Positions 8,493 to 17,188 of a DNA stretch of 64,000 bases are shown here, in pieces. The stretch is from the NCBI GenBank assembly GCA_007131295.1, contig SLQW01000032.1, positions 1 to 64,000 on the forward strand, written 5' to 3'. Under the pieces are notes generated by a model. The model saw only the letters and a list, made by a program, of their open reading frames with translations, did not search any database and was not told the origin of the DNA. This DNA is from Pseudomonadales bacterium. GTDB lineage: Bacteria > Pseudomonadota > Gammaproteobacteria > Pseudomonadales > Azotimanducaceae. Each line of letters opens with the position of its first letter. The first letter of the stretch is position 1. Both the position numbers and the translations under genes were made by a program.

Positions 8493-9668
8493 CTATCCAC
8501 GCACGCCGCCTTGAACCGAATCGTCCGTCTGTGCGGATGACTCGTCCGCAGGTCGCGTCGGTGCAAGCGGTGCCTCGGAATCCATGGAATGCAGGCCTTG
8601 AATCGAGTCGACGTGCAGGGTTCGGGTCGGGAACGCGATCTCACCACCGTGCTTCGCAATGATCCCGGCAACGCGGAACAGCACGTCCTCCTTGATGGCA
8701 TGGAAGTCGGCCCACACCGTGGTACGCGTGAACACCATCAGCAGGAAGTCCAGCGACGACGCCCCGAAGCCGTTGAAATTCACCAGCTGAATGCGGTCCT
8801 GGGCGATCTCGGGATGCTCGCGCAGCATGGTCCGGACGTCCTCGAGGATCTTCGGCAGCGCATCCACGTCGGCATAGCGCACGCCGATGGTCTCCATGAT
8901 GCGCCGGTTCTCCATCCGTGAAGGGTTCTCGACGCTGATCTGGGTGAAGATGGCGTTCGGCACGTACAGCGGCCGCCGGTCAAAAGTCCGGATGCGGGTC
9001 AGACGCCAACCGATCTCCTCGACCACGCCCTCGATTTCCCGCTCCGGGGAACGGATCCATTCGCCCACCGCGAACGGCCGATCCATGTAGATCATCAGCG
9101 CACCGAAGAAGTTCGCGAGCAGGTCACGCGCCGCGAAGCCGATGGCAATACCCCCGACGCCACCCATGGCGAGCAGGCCGGCAATGGAAAAGCCCAGGGT
9201 CTGCGCCGCGGTGATCACGGCCGTAATCAGGATCGACAGGCGCAGAAGCTTGCCGATGGCAGTGGCGGTGGTGGCGTCCACTTCCTTGTCACCATACTCG
9301 CCGGTAACGATGCGTTCCTCGACGAAACGCACGGCACGCCAGGCGAACATGGCCACGAGGATGATGACCCCGAGCGCGCGCAACGGCGGGATCAATTCGA
9401 AGACTTCCACATCCGTGTCGCGCCCGGCGATCTCGGCGGCATGGGACAGGCCAAGCAGCAGAATCAGCCAGGTCAACGGCTTGCGCGCGGCGAAGATCAG
9501 CGCGTCGTCGTAGATGTTGTGGGTGTCCGCGAAGCGACGTTCGAGGCGGTTGAGGATGCGGCTCGCGACCCAGGAAGCGAGCAGGGTCAGGAACACGAGA
9601 ACGAAGACCTCGATCACGTCCTGATAGGTCCGGATCAGGGTCGGGAGATCCGCGATGACGTCCGCCAA
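8493..9668 (-). CDS. MscS-family mechanosensitive ion channel
   Basis: This is a 391-residue protein with about four to five transmembrane segments. It contains the pore-lining MscS helix and beta-domain signature (GGVGGIAIGFAARDLLANFF, then DRPFAVGEWI), followed by a cytoplasmic region including VPNAIFTQISVENPSR. It should act as an osmotic safety valve in the inner membrane. TTG 9668 is preferred, with AGGAGG five bases upstream, although the frame is open to a TTG at 9713. The C-terminal tail, rich in Ala, Pro, Ser and acidic residues, is family-variable. It is separate from the hpt-mtnP pair. Confidence 0.93.
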   Translation of the reverse strand: MADVIADLPTLIRTYQDVIEVFVLVFLTLLASWVASRILNRLERRFADTHNIYDDALIFAARKPLTWLILLLGLSHAAEIAGRDTDVEVFELIPPLRALGVIILVAMFAWRAVRFVEERIVTGEYGDKEVDATTATAIGKLLRLSILITAVITAAQTLGFSIAGLLAMGGVGGIAIGFAARDLLANFFGALMIYMDRPFAVGEWIRSPEREIEGVVEEIGWRLTRIRTFDRRPLYVPNAIFTQISVENPSRMENRRIMETIGVRYADVDALPKILEDVRTMLREHPEIAQDRIQLVNFNGFGASSLDFLLMVFTRTTVWADFHAIKEDVLFRVAGIIAKHGGEIAFPTRTLHVDSIQGLHSMDSEAPLAPTRPADESSAQTDDSVQGGVRG

Positions 9669-9762
9669 GATCGCCTCCTGAGGCTTCGCTGCGGCCAGGT
9701 TCGGCGGGCGCAAGGATACACGCTTTGGTGAGACCGATCCGTTCCGCGGCGGCGCGCGCGGA

Positions 9763-11025
9763 TCAGAAGAAGCGGGTCACTTCGAGCTGCAGGTAGTCGT
9801 CGCGGACGATGGCACCCCACTGCCGACCTGGCTCCAGCAGATCCTCGAGCACCCCGACGCGGAGCGCGGATTCGCCGCGGAAAGCGCGCGCCTCGACGGC
9901 GAGGCGCCAGTGGCGACCGAGCCGCCTCCCGGCCTCCAGCGAGTAAACCTGACGGCCGCTGCGATGATCGACGATGACGCCGGCGAGCAGGTCCGAGTCG
10001 GCGAGGTCATTGAAAGCGATGCGCACCCCTGCGAAGACGTCGTTGGCGAAGGACAGCAGCGGCGTCTCCCGCCCGCGGTCGTCGTAGAGGTACTCGGCGA
10101 GCACACCGAGATCGGCGCGGGTGCCAAAGACGCCGACGAAGGTGCGCTCGACCCCAGCAACGAAGGCATGGTGGCGGGGTGAATCGCCGCCCCTCCGCAG
10201 CGCCTCGAGCTTCCACGCCCAGTCACCGCGGATGTACTGGGCGTCCACGCTCATCTGGGTCATCGCCCGGTAGCGTGGCCGCAGCGCGATCGGCTCACCG
10301 GGGACCACCGGTCCCGCGAGTTCGAACTCCGGTTCCCGATTGCTGCCGTCGAACCAGGCCAGGCCGAGTTCCAGATCGCCGAGCAGATGACTCCAGCGCA
10401 GCGCGTAGTCGACCCGCCCGTCCACAACGCCGCGAATCCCCGAGCGGCCCGACTCGATGGCGACCGGGCCGGCAAGGCGGCCGTCGGTGGACGCGAACGT
10501 ACGCTCGCGGAAGCCCGGCAGCAGGTACGCCTCGAGCACGCCCCACTCCCGCAACAGGATCACGTTCAGCATGGGCTGACCGAGCCGATCCTCCTCGTCC
10601 ACGTTCTCGATCAGATCCACCTGATTGATCACGTCCACCAGATGTTTCGACTCGGTCTGGCCCCAGAACACGCGCCTGAGGCCTAGATGCATTTCGAAGC
10701 CGCGGCCGACATAGGTGAAGAACGCTTCCCGAAGGTCACCCCGCGTGCGGCGATCGTCACGCTGGTCGTAGCGGAAAAACGGCGCCAGCGTCAGGCTGCT
10801 GCCAGCATCGGGCCACTCCCGGTAATACTCGAATTCCACCGCGAGAGACGGGTGCACTCGCTCCTGGCCGAGTACGCCGCGGTGGGGAAAGCCGCGCAGC
10901 TGCAGCGTGACGCTGGCATCGAATTCGCTACGCGGAGCGGTATCGCGGGCGAACGGAGATGCTGCGCCATGACCCTGGGCAGGCAGCGACAGGGCGAGTA
11001 CGACGAGCAGCCATGCGGTGCGCAC
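9763..11025 (-). CDS. Outer-membrane beta-barrel protein, partner of a LolA-like protein
   Basis: This 420-residue protein has a cleavable signal peptide (hydrophobic residues about 3-15, ending QGHGA). The body consists of alternating aromatic/hydrophobic strands and the sequence ends in Phe-Phe (LQLEVTRFF), the usual outer-membrane barrel end. VFWGQTESKHLVDVINQVDL resembles the DUF1302-like barrel proteins that sit beside LolA-like and RND transporter genes. Its start lies 4 bp after the stop of the LolA-like gene, so the pair is one operon. The cargo is unknown; hopanoid, lipid or pigment transport are options in related clusters. No RND/MMPL gene is present here. Confidence 0.75.
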   Translation of the reverse strand: MRTAWLLVVLALSLPAQGHGAASPFARDTAPRSEFDASVTLQLRGFPHRGVLGQERVHPSLAVEFEYYREWPDAGSSLTLAPFFRYDQRDDRRTRGDLREAFFTYVGRGFEMHLGLRRVFWGQTESKHLVDVINQVDLIENVDEEDRLGQPMLNVILLREWGVLEAYLLPGFRERTFASTDGRLAGPVAIESGRSGIRGVVDGRVDYALRWSHLLGDLELGLAWFDGSNREPEFELAGPVVPGEPIALRPRYRAMTQMSVDAQYIRGDWAWKLEALRRGGDSPRHHAFVAGVERTFVGVFGTRADLGVLAEYLYDDRGRETPLLSFANDVFAGVRIAFNDLADSDLLAGVIVDHRSGRQVYSLEAGRRLGRHWRLAVEARAFRGESALRVGVLEDLLEPGRQWGAIVRDDYLQLEVTRFF

Positions 11026-11029
11026 CGGG

Positions 11030-11851
11030 TCAACGCGCCCGCTGCAGCGCTGTGGTGCTGAAGTCGTCGGGACTGAAGCCGTTGCCGAAGACGTGCGGCT
11101 CCCAGAACAGCTCCGTGCGGCGGCCGGTCTGATGATTGACCATCTCCATGTGACCGGCGCGCCAGTGGCGATCGTCGTATACCCGCCAGGCGCCTGAACG
11201 CAGAGTCTTCAGGTGGTCACCGCGGCGATCGTAGTACTCGATGCGCTCTATCCGCAGCGTCTCGGCGTCGTAGAAGACCTGCTGCCGGCTGTAGCCACTC
11301 CAGCGCTCCACCGGCACCCGTTCCAACTCGAGGCACTCGCGATCGCCACAGGTCGTCCGCCCGACGAAACGCCAGTCGTAGTTCGAGACCTCCTCCGACG
11401 TCAGGTCCTCGAAAGCGAACTCACTGCCGACGAAAGGGCCCGAGCGGTTGCGGGCGGCGATCTTTTTCACCCGCCGTAGCGACGGCAGGTACAACCACTG
11501 GTCGTCCTCGGAGTCGGCATGGTTCCATGTCAGGAGTGCGGTACCGCGCTGATCCCGGGGCGAGTCGAACATGATCAGGCTGCGATCGCCCGCATCGACG
11601 CCCTCCAACGTCGCGATCCGCATCTCACGCTCGCTGGTCGATCCACGCGCATCGTGCAGCACCATACGCACCGCGACCAGCGAGTCTCCGAAACCCGAAT
11701 CGAAACGCTCGGCCGCCTTGGCAACCGCCAACCCGCGTTCGACCTCTCCGAGGCTGGCGTCGGTCATCGCCGCAGCCAGCTGCTCGTGACCCTCCGCTGC
11801 CACAACCGCCATCCACGCGAGGCATCCCAACAGGACCCTGCCTACAACCAT
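11030..11851 (-). CDS. Outer membrane lipoprotein-sorting (LolA-like) protein
   Basis: This is a 273-residue exported protein with an N-terminal signal segment (residues 1-20). It has a LolA-like fold signature: MRIATLEGVDAGDRSLIMFDSPRDQRGTALL is split over two strands, followed by DDQWLYLPSLRRVKKIAARNRSG and FEDLTSEEV. This matches the family annotated as outer membrane lipoprotein-sorting protein (LolA-like, next to RND/MMPL exporters). It probably carries a hydrophobic molecule through the periplasm to the barrel encoded downstream. GGAGGGAG seven bases before the ATG supports the start. Confidence 0.8.
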   Translation of the reverse strand: MVVGRVLLGCLAWMAVVAAEGHEQLAAAMTDASLGEVERGLAVAKAAERFDSGFGDSLVAVRMVLHDARGSTSEREMRIATLEGVDAGDRSLIMFDSPRDQRGTALLTWNHADSEDDQWLYLPSLRRVKKIAARNRSGPFVGSEFAFEDLTSEEVSNYDWRFVGRTTCGDRECLELERVPVERWSGYSRQQVFYDAETLRIERIEYYDRRGDHLKTLRSGAWRVYDDRHWRAGHMEMVNHQTGRRTELFWEPHVFGNGFSPDDFSTTALQRAR

Positions 11852-11986
11852 CGACCGACTCCCTCCTGCTGCAGCGACGAGCGCTCAGCGTGCAAGCGTA
11901 GCCCGCAAGGGACTCTCGAGACACCGATGGCATCGTGCCATCACGCTCACTCCAGTCCCAAAGTCGCCTTTGCAGACGCGACATGA

Positions 11987-12002
11987 CTGGATATACTTTC
12001 AG
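11987..12002 (+). promoter_or_regulatory. LexA operator (SOS box) of lexA
   Basis: CTGGATATACTTTCAG has the form CTG-N10-CAG, matching the gammaproteobacterial SOS box (CTGT-N8-ACAG). It lies 27-42 bp before the lexA start codon, placing it over the promoter for autorepression. Only one perfect box is seen; a nearby CTGTATACGCAG has the wrong spacing. Confidence 0.82.
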
Positions 12003-12028
12003 CACTGTATACGCAGCGAGTGACCGCC

Positions 12029-12634
12029 ATGGAACAGCTCACCGCCCGTCAGGCGCAGGTCCTGGACCTCATCCGCCAGCACATCGAGGAGACGGGCTAT
12101 CCGCCCACGCGCGCCGACATCGCCCGGGAACTCGGATTCCGTTCCGCCAACGCCGCCGAGGAACACCTGCGTGCCCTCGCCCGCAAAGGCGCGATCGAGA
12201 TGGTCCCCGGCACGTCCCGCGGTATCCGACTGCCGGACGGCCTCGGCCTGCCCGTGGTGGGACGCGTCGCAGCCGGCCAGCCGATCCTCGCAGCCGAGCA
12301 CGTCGAGGACCACTGCGAAGTCCCCGCAGGATTCTTCCGGCCGCGCGCGGACTTCATGCTGCGCGTTCACGGCGACAGTATGCGCGACGTCGGCATCATG
12401 GACGGCGATCTGCTGGCGGTGCACAAAACCGAGCGCGCGGAGAACGGTCAGATCGTGGTCGCCCGGATCGAGGACGAAGTGACGGTCAAGCGCCTGCAGC
12501 GGGATCGTAGGGCGAGGCACAAGCTGTTGCTGCTCGCCGAGAATCCGGACTTTGCGCCCATAGAAGTCGATCTGCGCGACAGCGCCTTCAGCATCGAGGG
12601 TCTCGGCGTCGGCGTTATTCGCCGCGAACTCTGA
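12029..12634 (+). CDS. lexA: LexA repressor
   Basis: This is a 201-residue SOS repressor and self-cleaving protease. The winged-helix DNA-binding domain (about 1-70) starts [15 protein letters not shown]. The scissile bond is Ala82-Gly83 in VGRVAAGQP. The catalytic dyad is Ser117 (HGDSMRD) and Lys154 (VTVKRL). The length is almost that of E. coli LexA (202). The ATG at 12029 is preferred over a GTG at 12020 because it gives the standard N-terminus. No sulA-like gene follows it, unlike in pseudomonads. Confidence 0.97.
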   Translation: MEQLTARQAQVLDLIRQHIEETGYPPTRADIARELGFRSANAAEEHLRALARKGAIEMVPGTSRGIRLPDGLGLPVVGRVAAGQPILAAEHVEDHCEVPAGFFRPRADFMLRVHGDSMRDVGIMDGDLLAVHKTERAENGQIVVARIEDEVTVKRLQRDRRARHKLLLLAENPDFAPIEVDLRDSAFSIEGLGVGVIRREL

Positions 12635-12655
12635 ACGCAGCGGCGGCCGCTGCGT
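12635..12655. terminator. Hairpin after lexA
   Basis: ACGCAGCGG-CGG-CCGCTGCGT is a perfect 9-bp stem with a 3-nt loop that begins directly after the lexA stop. It sits between convergent genes and could end transcripts from both sides, although no T-tract follows. Confidence 0.5.
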
Positions 12656-12681
12656 GGCCGCCGGGCTTCGAAAGCTGAGAG

Positions 12682-12951
12682 TCAGTGCAGAGTCGGTCCG
12701 CGGTTACCGCAGATCAGCTCCCAGCCGTCGTGTTCATCATCGTCACCGGAGCTCGCGCCCTGCAGATCACCGACGGCATCCGCAGCTGCTTCCATCATGG
12801 CATGGGCGACCTCGAGCAGATCATCGCCGAGCATGTGCAGAAGCTCCGGAGCGAACCGCACCCTGACAAGTTCTTCACCGCTCTGATCTGGGCGCTGGAG
12901 CACCACGTCACCATTGTCCAGTTGCAGAAGTTCGAGATGTTGCTGCGTCAT
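12682..12951 (-). CDS. Small conserved hypothetical protein downstream of topA
   Basis: This 89-residue protein, MTQQHLELLQLDNGDVVLQR..., has a beta-rich N-terminus, a middle helix (FAPELLHMLGDDLLEVAHAM) and an acidic C-terminus (SSGDDDEHDGWE). Small proteins of this kind occur between lexA and topA in several gammaproteobacteria, but the function is not known to me. The ATG at 12951 has GGAG five bases upstream and is preferred over the frame's earlier start at 12996. It follows topA by 54 bp on the same strand and is probably co-transcribed. Confidence 0.7.
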   Translation of the reverse strand: MTQQHLELLQLDNGDVVLQRPDQSGEELVRVRFAPELLHMLGDDLLEVAHAMMEAAADAVGDLQGASSGDDDEHDGWELICGNRGPTLH

Positions 12952-13005
12952 AGCACTCCGTCCATTCGCGCCTCTCCCCCTGCCCGCATCGAGCACCGAT
13001 GTGGG

Positions 13006-15714
13006 CTATCGCCTCGAACCCGCTGCCTTCTTACTCGTTTTCGTGGTCTTCTTGCGACCACCCTTTTTGGCTTTCGCCTTCGCTGCCTCCGCTTCCCTCG
13101 CCTGCCAGCGCCCGTCGACGAATTCCGCCCGCCAGCCGGTGGGCTTGCCGTCTTGCTCACTCTGTACGTACTGCTCGCCTGACTTCCGACTCCAGCGCAC
13201 GACCGTCGGATTACCTTTCGGGTCCGTTTCTGGAGCATCGAGCACGTAGTGCCACTTCGGATCGATTTCCTCACGATGAGGCTTGAGTTCGCGCACCAGC
13301 GGTGCCCGTGTCTCCCTGTTCTTTGGAAACCGGCTCGCCGCCAGGAAGAGCCCTGCCGCGCCGTCGCGAAGAACGTAAGTGTCATCCACCTTTTCGCAGG
13401 CCAGCTCGGGCATCGGGACCGGATCCATCTTCGGTGGCGCCGGCTGGCCGTTACGCAACAGCTTACGCGTGTTCTTGCACTCCGTGCAGCCGAAGTACTT
13501 GCCGAAACGGCCTGACTTCAGCTGCATCTCGGCACCACACTTGTCGCATTCCAGAGTCGGGCCATCGTAGCCCTTGATGCGGAACTCGCCGGTTTCGACC
13601 TCGAATCCGTCGCAGTCCGGATTGTTACCGCAGACGTGGAGCTTGCGCTTCTCGTCAATCAGGTAACTTTCCATGGACGTGCCGCACTTGACGCAACGAT
13701 GCTTGCGGCGCAGCGCCTTCGATTCGCCCTCCTCGTCCGCATCAAGGTCCACCGCCTCCTCGCCCGGGATGAGATTGAGAGTCTGGGTACAGCGTTCCTT
13801 CGGCGGCAGCGCGTAGCCCGAACAGCCGAGGAACACCCCGGTGCTCGCGGTTCGCAGCTGCATCTTGCGGCCGCAGGCAGGGCAGTCGATATTGGTGCTG
13901 GTGGGCGTGTTCGGGCGCATGCCGTCGTCCTTCGCGGCGGCCTCGAGCTTGCTTTTGAAGTCCCCGTAGAACGTATCGAGCACGCTCTTCCAGTCCAGTT
14001 CACCATTCGCGACCGCGTCGAGCTGCTCCTCCATCTTTGCGGTGAAATCGTAGTCGAGCAGGTTTTCGAAGTTCTCCACCAACCGGTCAGTGACGATGTC
14101 TCCCACCTTCTCGGCATAGAAGCGGCGGTTGCGCAGGCTCACATAGCCCCGCTCCTGAATGGTGGAGATGATGCTGGCATAGGTGGACGGCCGGCCGATG
14201 CCGCGCTTCTCGAGCTCGCGCACGAGGCTCGCCTCACCGTAGCGCGGCGGCGGCTTCGTAAAGTGCTGGAACGGGTCCAGCTTGAGCAGCCGCAGGGACT
14301 CACCCACCTCGAGGTCCGGAACTTCCGGCGCATCCTCTCCGCGCCCCGCCGGCGGCTGCACCCGTGTGTAGCCATCGAAGCGCATGATTCGGCCCTTGAG
14401 CTTGAGCTCGAACTCGCCGGCGGTAACCGTGATCGTGGTGCTGGTGTACTCCGCGCGCGGCATCTGGCAGGCGACGAACTGGCGCCAGATCATCTCGTAG
14501 AGACGCACGGCGTCCCGCTCCATCTCCCTGATGCGCTCAGGGCGTACCTGAACGTCCGACGGTCGGATGGCCTCGTGGGCCTCCTGCGCCTTCTCCCGGC
14601 TGGCGTAAAAGTTCGCCTTCTCCGGCAGGTAGGCTTCCCCGAAATCCTTCTCGATCAACGCTCGGCAGGCGTCGATGGCATCCAGCGACAGGTTCGTGGA
14701 ATCCGTACGCATATAGGTGATGTAGCCGGCCTCGTACAGTCGTTGGGCCAGGGTCATGGTCTTCTTGACGCTGAATCCGAGCCGGGTACTGGCAGCCTGC
14801 TGCAGCGTCGAGGTTATGTAGGGCGCTCCAGGCCGGGTGGAAGTGGGCTTGTCCTCCCGGTTGGTAACCTCGTAGTCCCGCTCTGCCAGCTTGGCAAGTG
14901 CTTCATCCGTGGCCGCCTGATGCGTCGGCCGAAAGCTTTCGCCGTTCTCGCGGGTGACCTGAAAGCGTGCCCGCACCACCTCCCCAACGGTGCCGTCCCG
15001 GGCCAGATTCGCAAACACTTCCCAGTATTCTTCGGGAACGAAGGCGCGAATCTCACGCTCGCGCTCGACGATCAGGCGCACCGCCACAGACTGCACTCGC
15101 CCTGCAGATAGACCGCGCGCCACCTTCTGCCACAGCAGCGGCGACACCATGTAGCCGACGACCCGGTCGAGGAAGCGCCGGGCCTGCTGGGCGTTGACCC
15201 GATCCGTATCCAGTTCGCCAGGGTCAGCGAAGGCCTCCTCGATGGCTTTACGCGTGATTTCATTGAACACCACGCGGCGGAAGCGCCCGGAGTCGCCGCC
15301 GATTGCTTCCCGCAGGTGCCATGCGATGGCCTCTCCCTCTCGGTCGAGGTCGGTGGCGAGGTAAACCGTGTCGGCCCGTTCCGCAGCCTGCCGCAGCTCA
15401 CGTACAACCTTTTCCTTGCCCGGCAGAATCTCGTAGTTGGCCTTCCAGTCGTGCTCGGGATCGACGCCCATGCGGGCGACGAGCTGCTGCTGCTGTTTCT
15501 TGCGTTTGTGCTCCGCGCGCTTCTCGGGATCCATCTTGCGGGTTCGGGCGGCCTCCTTTGCCCGGGCCTTCGGATCCACGGGCGCGCCGCTGCCGCTGGT
15601 CGGCAGATCGCGGATGTGACCGACGCTGGACTTAACTACATAGTCGTTTCCGAGATAGCGATTGATGGTCTTCGCCTTGGCTGGAGACTCGACGATGACT
15701 AGCGACTTGGCCAT
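13006..15714 (-). CDS. topA: DNA topoisomerase I
   Basis: This is a 902-residue type IA topoisomerase. The Toprim domain starts [17 protein letters not shown] and includes [12 protein letters not shown]. The active-site Tyr is Y334 in [10 protein letters not shown]. Zinc-ribbon repeats follow in the C-terminal third ([17 protein letters not shown]...[15 protein letters not shown]...GCTEC), then a Lys-rich tail. It relaxes negative supercoils. The length is slightly above E. coli TopA (865), the excess being mostly an Arg/Lys-rich insert near residues 48-75 and the basic tail. Confidence 0.97.
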   Translation of the reverse strand: MAKSLVIVESPAKAKTINRYLGNDYVVKSSVGHIRDLPTSGSGAPVDPKARAKEAARTRKMDPEKRAEHKRKKQQQQLVARMGVDPEHDWKANYEILPGKEKVVRELRQAAERADTVYLATDLDREGEAIAWHLREAIGGDSGRFRRVVFNEITRKAIEEAFADPGELDTDRVNAQQARRFLDRVVGYMVSPLLWQKVARGLSAGRVQSVAVRLIVEREREIRAFVPEEYWEVFANLARDGTVGEVVRARFQVTRENGESFRPTHQAATDEALAKLAERDYEVTNREDKPTSTRPGAPYITSTLQQAASTRLGFSVKKTMTLAQRLYEAGYITYMRTDSTNLSLDAIDACRALIEKDFGEAYLPEKANFYASREKAQEAHEAIRPSDVQVRPERIREMERDAVRLYEMIWRQFVACQMPRAEYTSTTITVTAGEFELKLKGRIMRFDGYTRVQPPAGRGEDAPEVPDLEVGESLRLLKLDPFQHFTKPPPRYGEASLVRELEKRGIGRPSTYASIISTIQERGYVSLRNRRFYAEKVGDIVTDRLVENFENLLDYDFTAKMEEQLDAVANGELDWKSVLDTFYGDFKSKLEAAAKDDGMRPNTPTSTNIDCPACGRKMQLRTASTGVFLGCSGYALPPKERCTQTLNLIPGEEAVDLDADEEGESKALRRKHRCVKCGTSMESYLIDEKRKLHVCGNNPDCDGFEVETGEFRIKGYDGPTLECDKCGAEMQLKSGRFGKYFGCTECKNTRKLLRNGQPAPPKMDPVPMPELACEKVDDTYVLRDGAAGLFLAASRFPKNRETRAPLVRELKPHREEIDPKWHYVLDAPETDPKGNPTVVRWSRKSGEQYVQSEQDGKPTGWRAEFVDGRWQAREAEAAKAKAKKGGRKKTTKTSKKAAGSRR

Positions 15715-15942
15715 GAAACCTCTTGCACATGAGAGTCCGCAGACCCCGGGAGACGGTGATCGGCAGCGCGCGACAACAGCGGCTGAATGTAAGGTCGCTC
15801 GCCTGGGCGGCTCGCGCTTCCTTTTTCACGAATAGCAGCAAAGGCGGGAGGCGGTCAAAGGAATTGTCGCGAGCACGGCCCGATGAGCTCCCGAAGTCGA
15901 CCGGCGGGCACACGGAGCGAGCCGATGGCCGGCCAGCGACCT
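15715..15942. other. Spacer upstream of topA
   Basis: This region carries the topA promoter (minus direction) and the downstream region of the membrane-anchored gene. I see no convincing ORF, RNA or strong promoter box. It ends in the 16-bp tandem repeat at 15943. Confidence 0.4.
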
Positions 15943-15990
15943 CAGCGGACGCTTTCGTCAGCGGACGCTTTCGTCAGCGGACGCTCTCGT
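15943..15990. repeat. Three 16-bp tandem repeats at a gene 3' end
   Basis: CAGCGGACGCTTTCGT occurs three times head to tail (15943-15958, 15959-15974, 15975-15990; the last with one change). The copy nearest the gene encodes the final residues ESVR and contributes the stop codon of the minus-strand gene at 15974, so the other two copies are duplications of that gene's 3' end. Confidence 0.9.
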
Positions 15991-16603
15991 CCTCCAGGCG
16001 TCGGCGCAGAGCTTCCTGCCTGGCGACCTCACGGGTGACGTCGATCTGCAGTACCTGCAAGCCCTCCAGCAGCCGGGCTATCGTGTCCACCTCGCCCTCG
16101 TCGCCGCGCTCCTGCCAGTAGAGACCAACCGAGCTGGTGTCACCGACCACCTTCACCGTGCCGCGCGGCGCCAGCGCGAGCTGCTCGGAGAGCCTCGCGA
16201 TCACATGCTCGAGCAAAGGCAGTCCGGCCTGCTCGAACCGCCAGCCGGACAGCAGATGAGCGGAGAGCTCGTCCTCGATCGGCGATCGGCGGTCCTGGCG
16301 CAGACGCACGACCTCCCAGATCGGCACATGACGCGGCTCGAGACTGCCCGGCAGCCTCAGCGGCATTTCGTAAAGGGCTGTGTACAGAATCGGATCTCTG
16401 ACCTTGCCACCGCTGGATACGCGTAGCGTCGCCGGCGGGTCCGGGTCGGGAATCTGGCGCATGGCCACATTTAGACCGCAGGCCCGGGCGCGGCCACGCA
16501 AACGCTCGAGCTGACGGTCCCGCGCGGAAGGCCGCAGCCAGAACAGAGGCCCGATCACCAAAGTGAACGTGACCGCGATGATGATGATGATCGTGCTATC
16601 CAT
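15974..16603 (-). CDS. Membrane-anchored conserved protein of unknown function
   Basis: This 209-residue protein has one N-terminal membrane anchor (MDSTIIIIIAVTFTLVIGP, residues 1-19) followed by a soluble cytoplasmic-looking domain rich in Arg and Glu. The C-terminal segment (TREVARQEALRRRLEDE) is helical. I recognise it as a conserved gammaproteobacterial protein without an assigned function. The frame runs much further upstream over the uspA region, but the ATG at 16603, with GGGAAGG before it, gives a clean membrane anchor. It is divergent from uspA. Confidence 0.72.
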   Translation of the reverse strand: MDSTIIIIIAVTFTLVIGPLFWLRPSARDRQLERLRGRARACGLNVAMRQIPDPDPPATLRVSSGGKVRDPILYTALYEMPLRLPGSLEPRHVPIWEVVRLRQDRRSPIEDELSAHLLSGWRFEQAGLPLLEHVIARLSEQLALAPRGTVKVVGDTSSVGLYWQERGDEGEVDTIARLLEGLQVLQIDVTREVARQEALRRRLEDESVR

Positions 16604-16645
16604 CGAGCCTTCCCGAACTGCAGGTTTGACGCCTTGCGAGCGCTG

Positions 16646-16674
16646 TTGTACGCCCCCGGCACTGTGTGTAATGT
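16646..16674 (+). promoter_or_regulatory. Candidate promoter of the universal stress protein gene
   Basis: TTGTAC (16646-16651) and TAATGT (16669-16674) are separated by 17 bp and lie about 40 bp before the start codon at 16715. The spacing is ideal; both boxes match the sigma-70 consensus moderately. Confidence 0.4.
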
Positions 16675-16714
16675 TTCCTGCAACGCGCCGCCGGGCGCCG
16701 CTGGAGACTGGACG

Positions 16715-17155
16715 ATGCCTGGCTACCGACACCTGCTTCTGGCGGTGGACCTGACGGAAGAGTCGAATCAGGTATCCGAGCAGGCCGTTGCCCTGGCAAA
16801 GGTCTTCCAGAGCGAGCTCAGCATCATTCACGTCATCGAACCGTTGAGCGTCGCTTACGGAGGCGACATCCCAATGGATCTCTCCTCCGTGCAGGATCAG
16901 ATTCACGAACAAGCCAAGAGCCAACTTGCCGACTTTGCGGCGAATCTCGGGATACCACCCGAGCGACAGTATCTCATCTTTGGCCGGCCGGAGACGGAGA
17001 TTCATCGCGTCTCGGAATGCAAGGACGTCGATCTTATCGTGGTCGGATCGCACGGTCGCCACGGCCTGGCCCTGCTGCTGGGTTCGACCGCGAACAGCGT
17101 ATTACACGGTGCCAAGTGCGACGTGCTGGCCGTGCGGGTCGGCATGACCGATTGA
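16715..17155 (+). CDS. Universal stress protein, UspA family
   Basis: This 146-residue single Usp domain starts MPGYRHLLLAVDLTEES and ends with the ATP-binding signature VVGSHGRHGLALLLGSTANS (G-x2-G-x9-G-S pattern) followed by CDVLAVRV. Such cytoplasmic proteins respond to stress and starvation; the partner or target is unknown. The ATG at 16715 has GGAG upstream, and the frame's earlier ATG at 16634 would overlap the likely promoter. Confidence 0.93.
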   Translation: MPGYRHLLLAVDLTEESNQVSEQAVALAKVFQSELSIIHVIEPLSVAYGGDIPMDLSSVQDQIHEQAKSQLADFAANLGIPPERQYLIFGRPETEIHRVSECKDVDLIVVGSHGRHGLALLLGSTANSVLHGAKCDVLAVRVGMTD

Positions 17156-17188
17156 TGTATTCAGTGCCGCTCTAGGAGCCAGGCAGCA

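Noticed and set aside
13636-15111. 491-codon plus-strand frame
   Set aside because: Antisense to topA; codon pattern mirrors the high-GC third positions of the real gene and has no recognisable domain.
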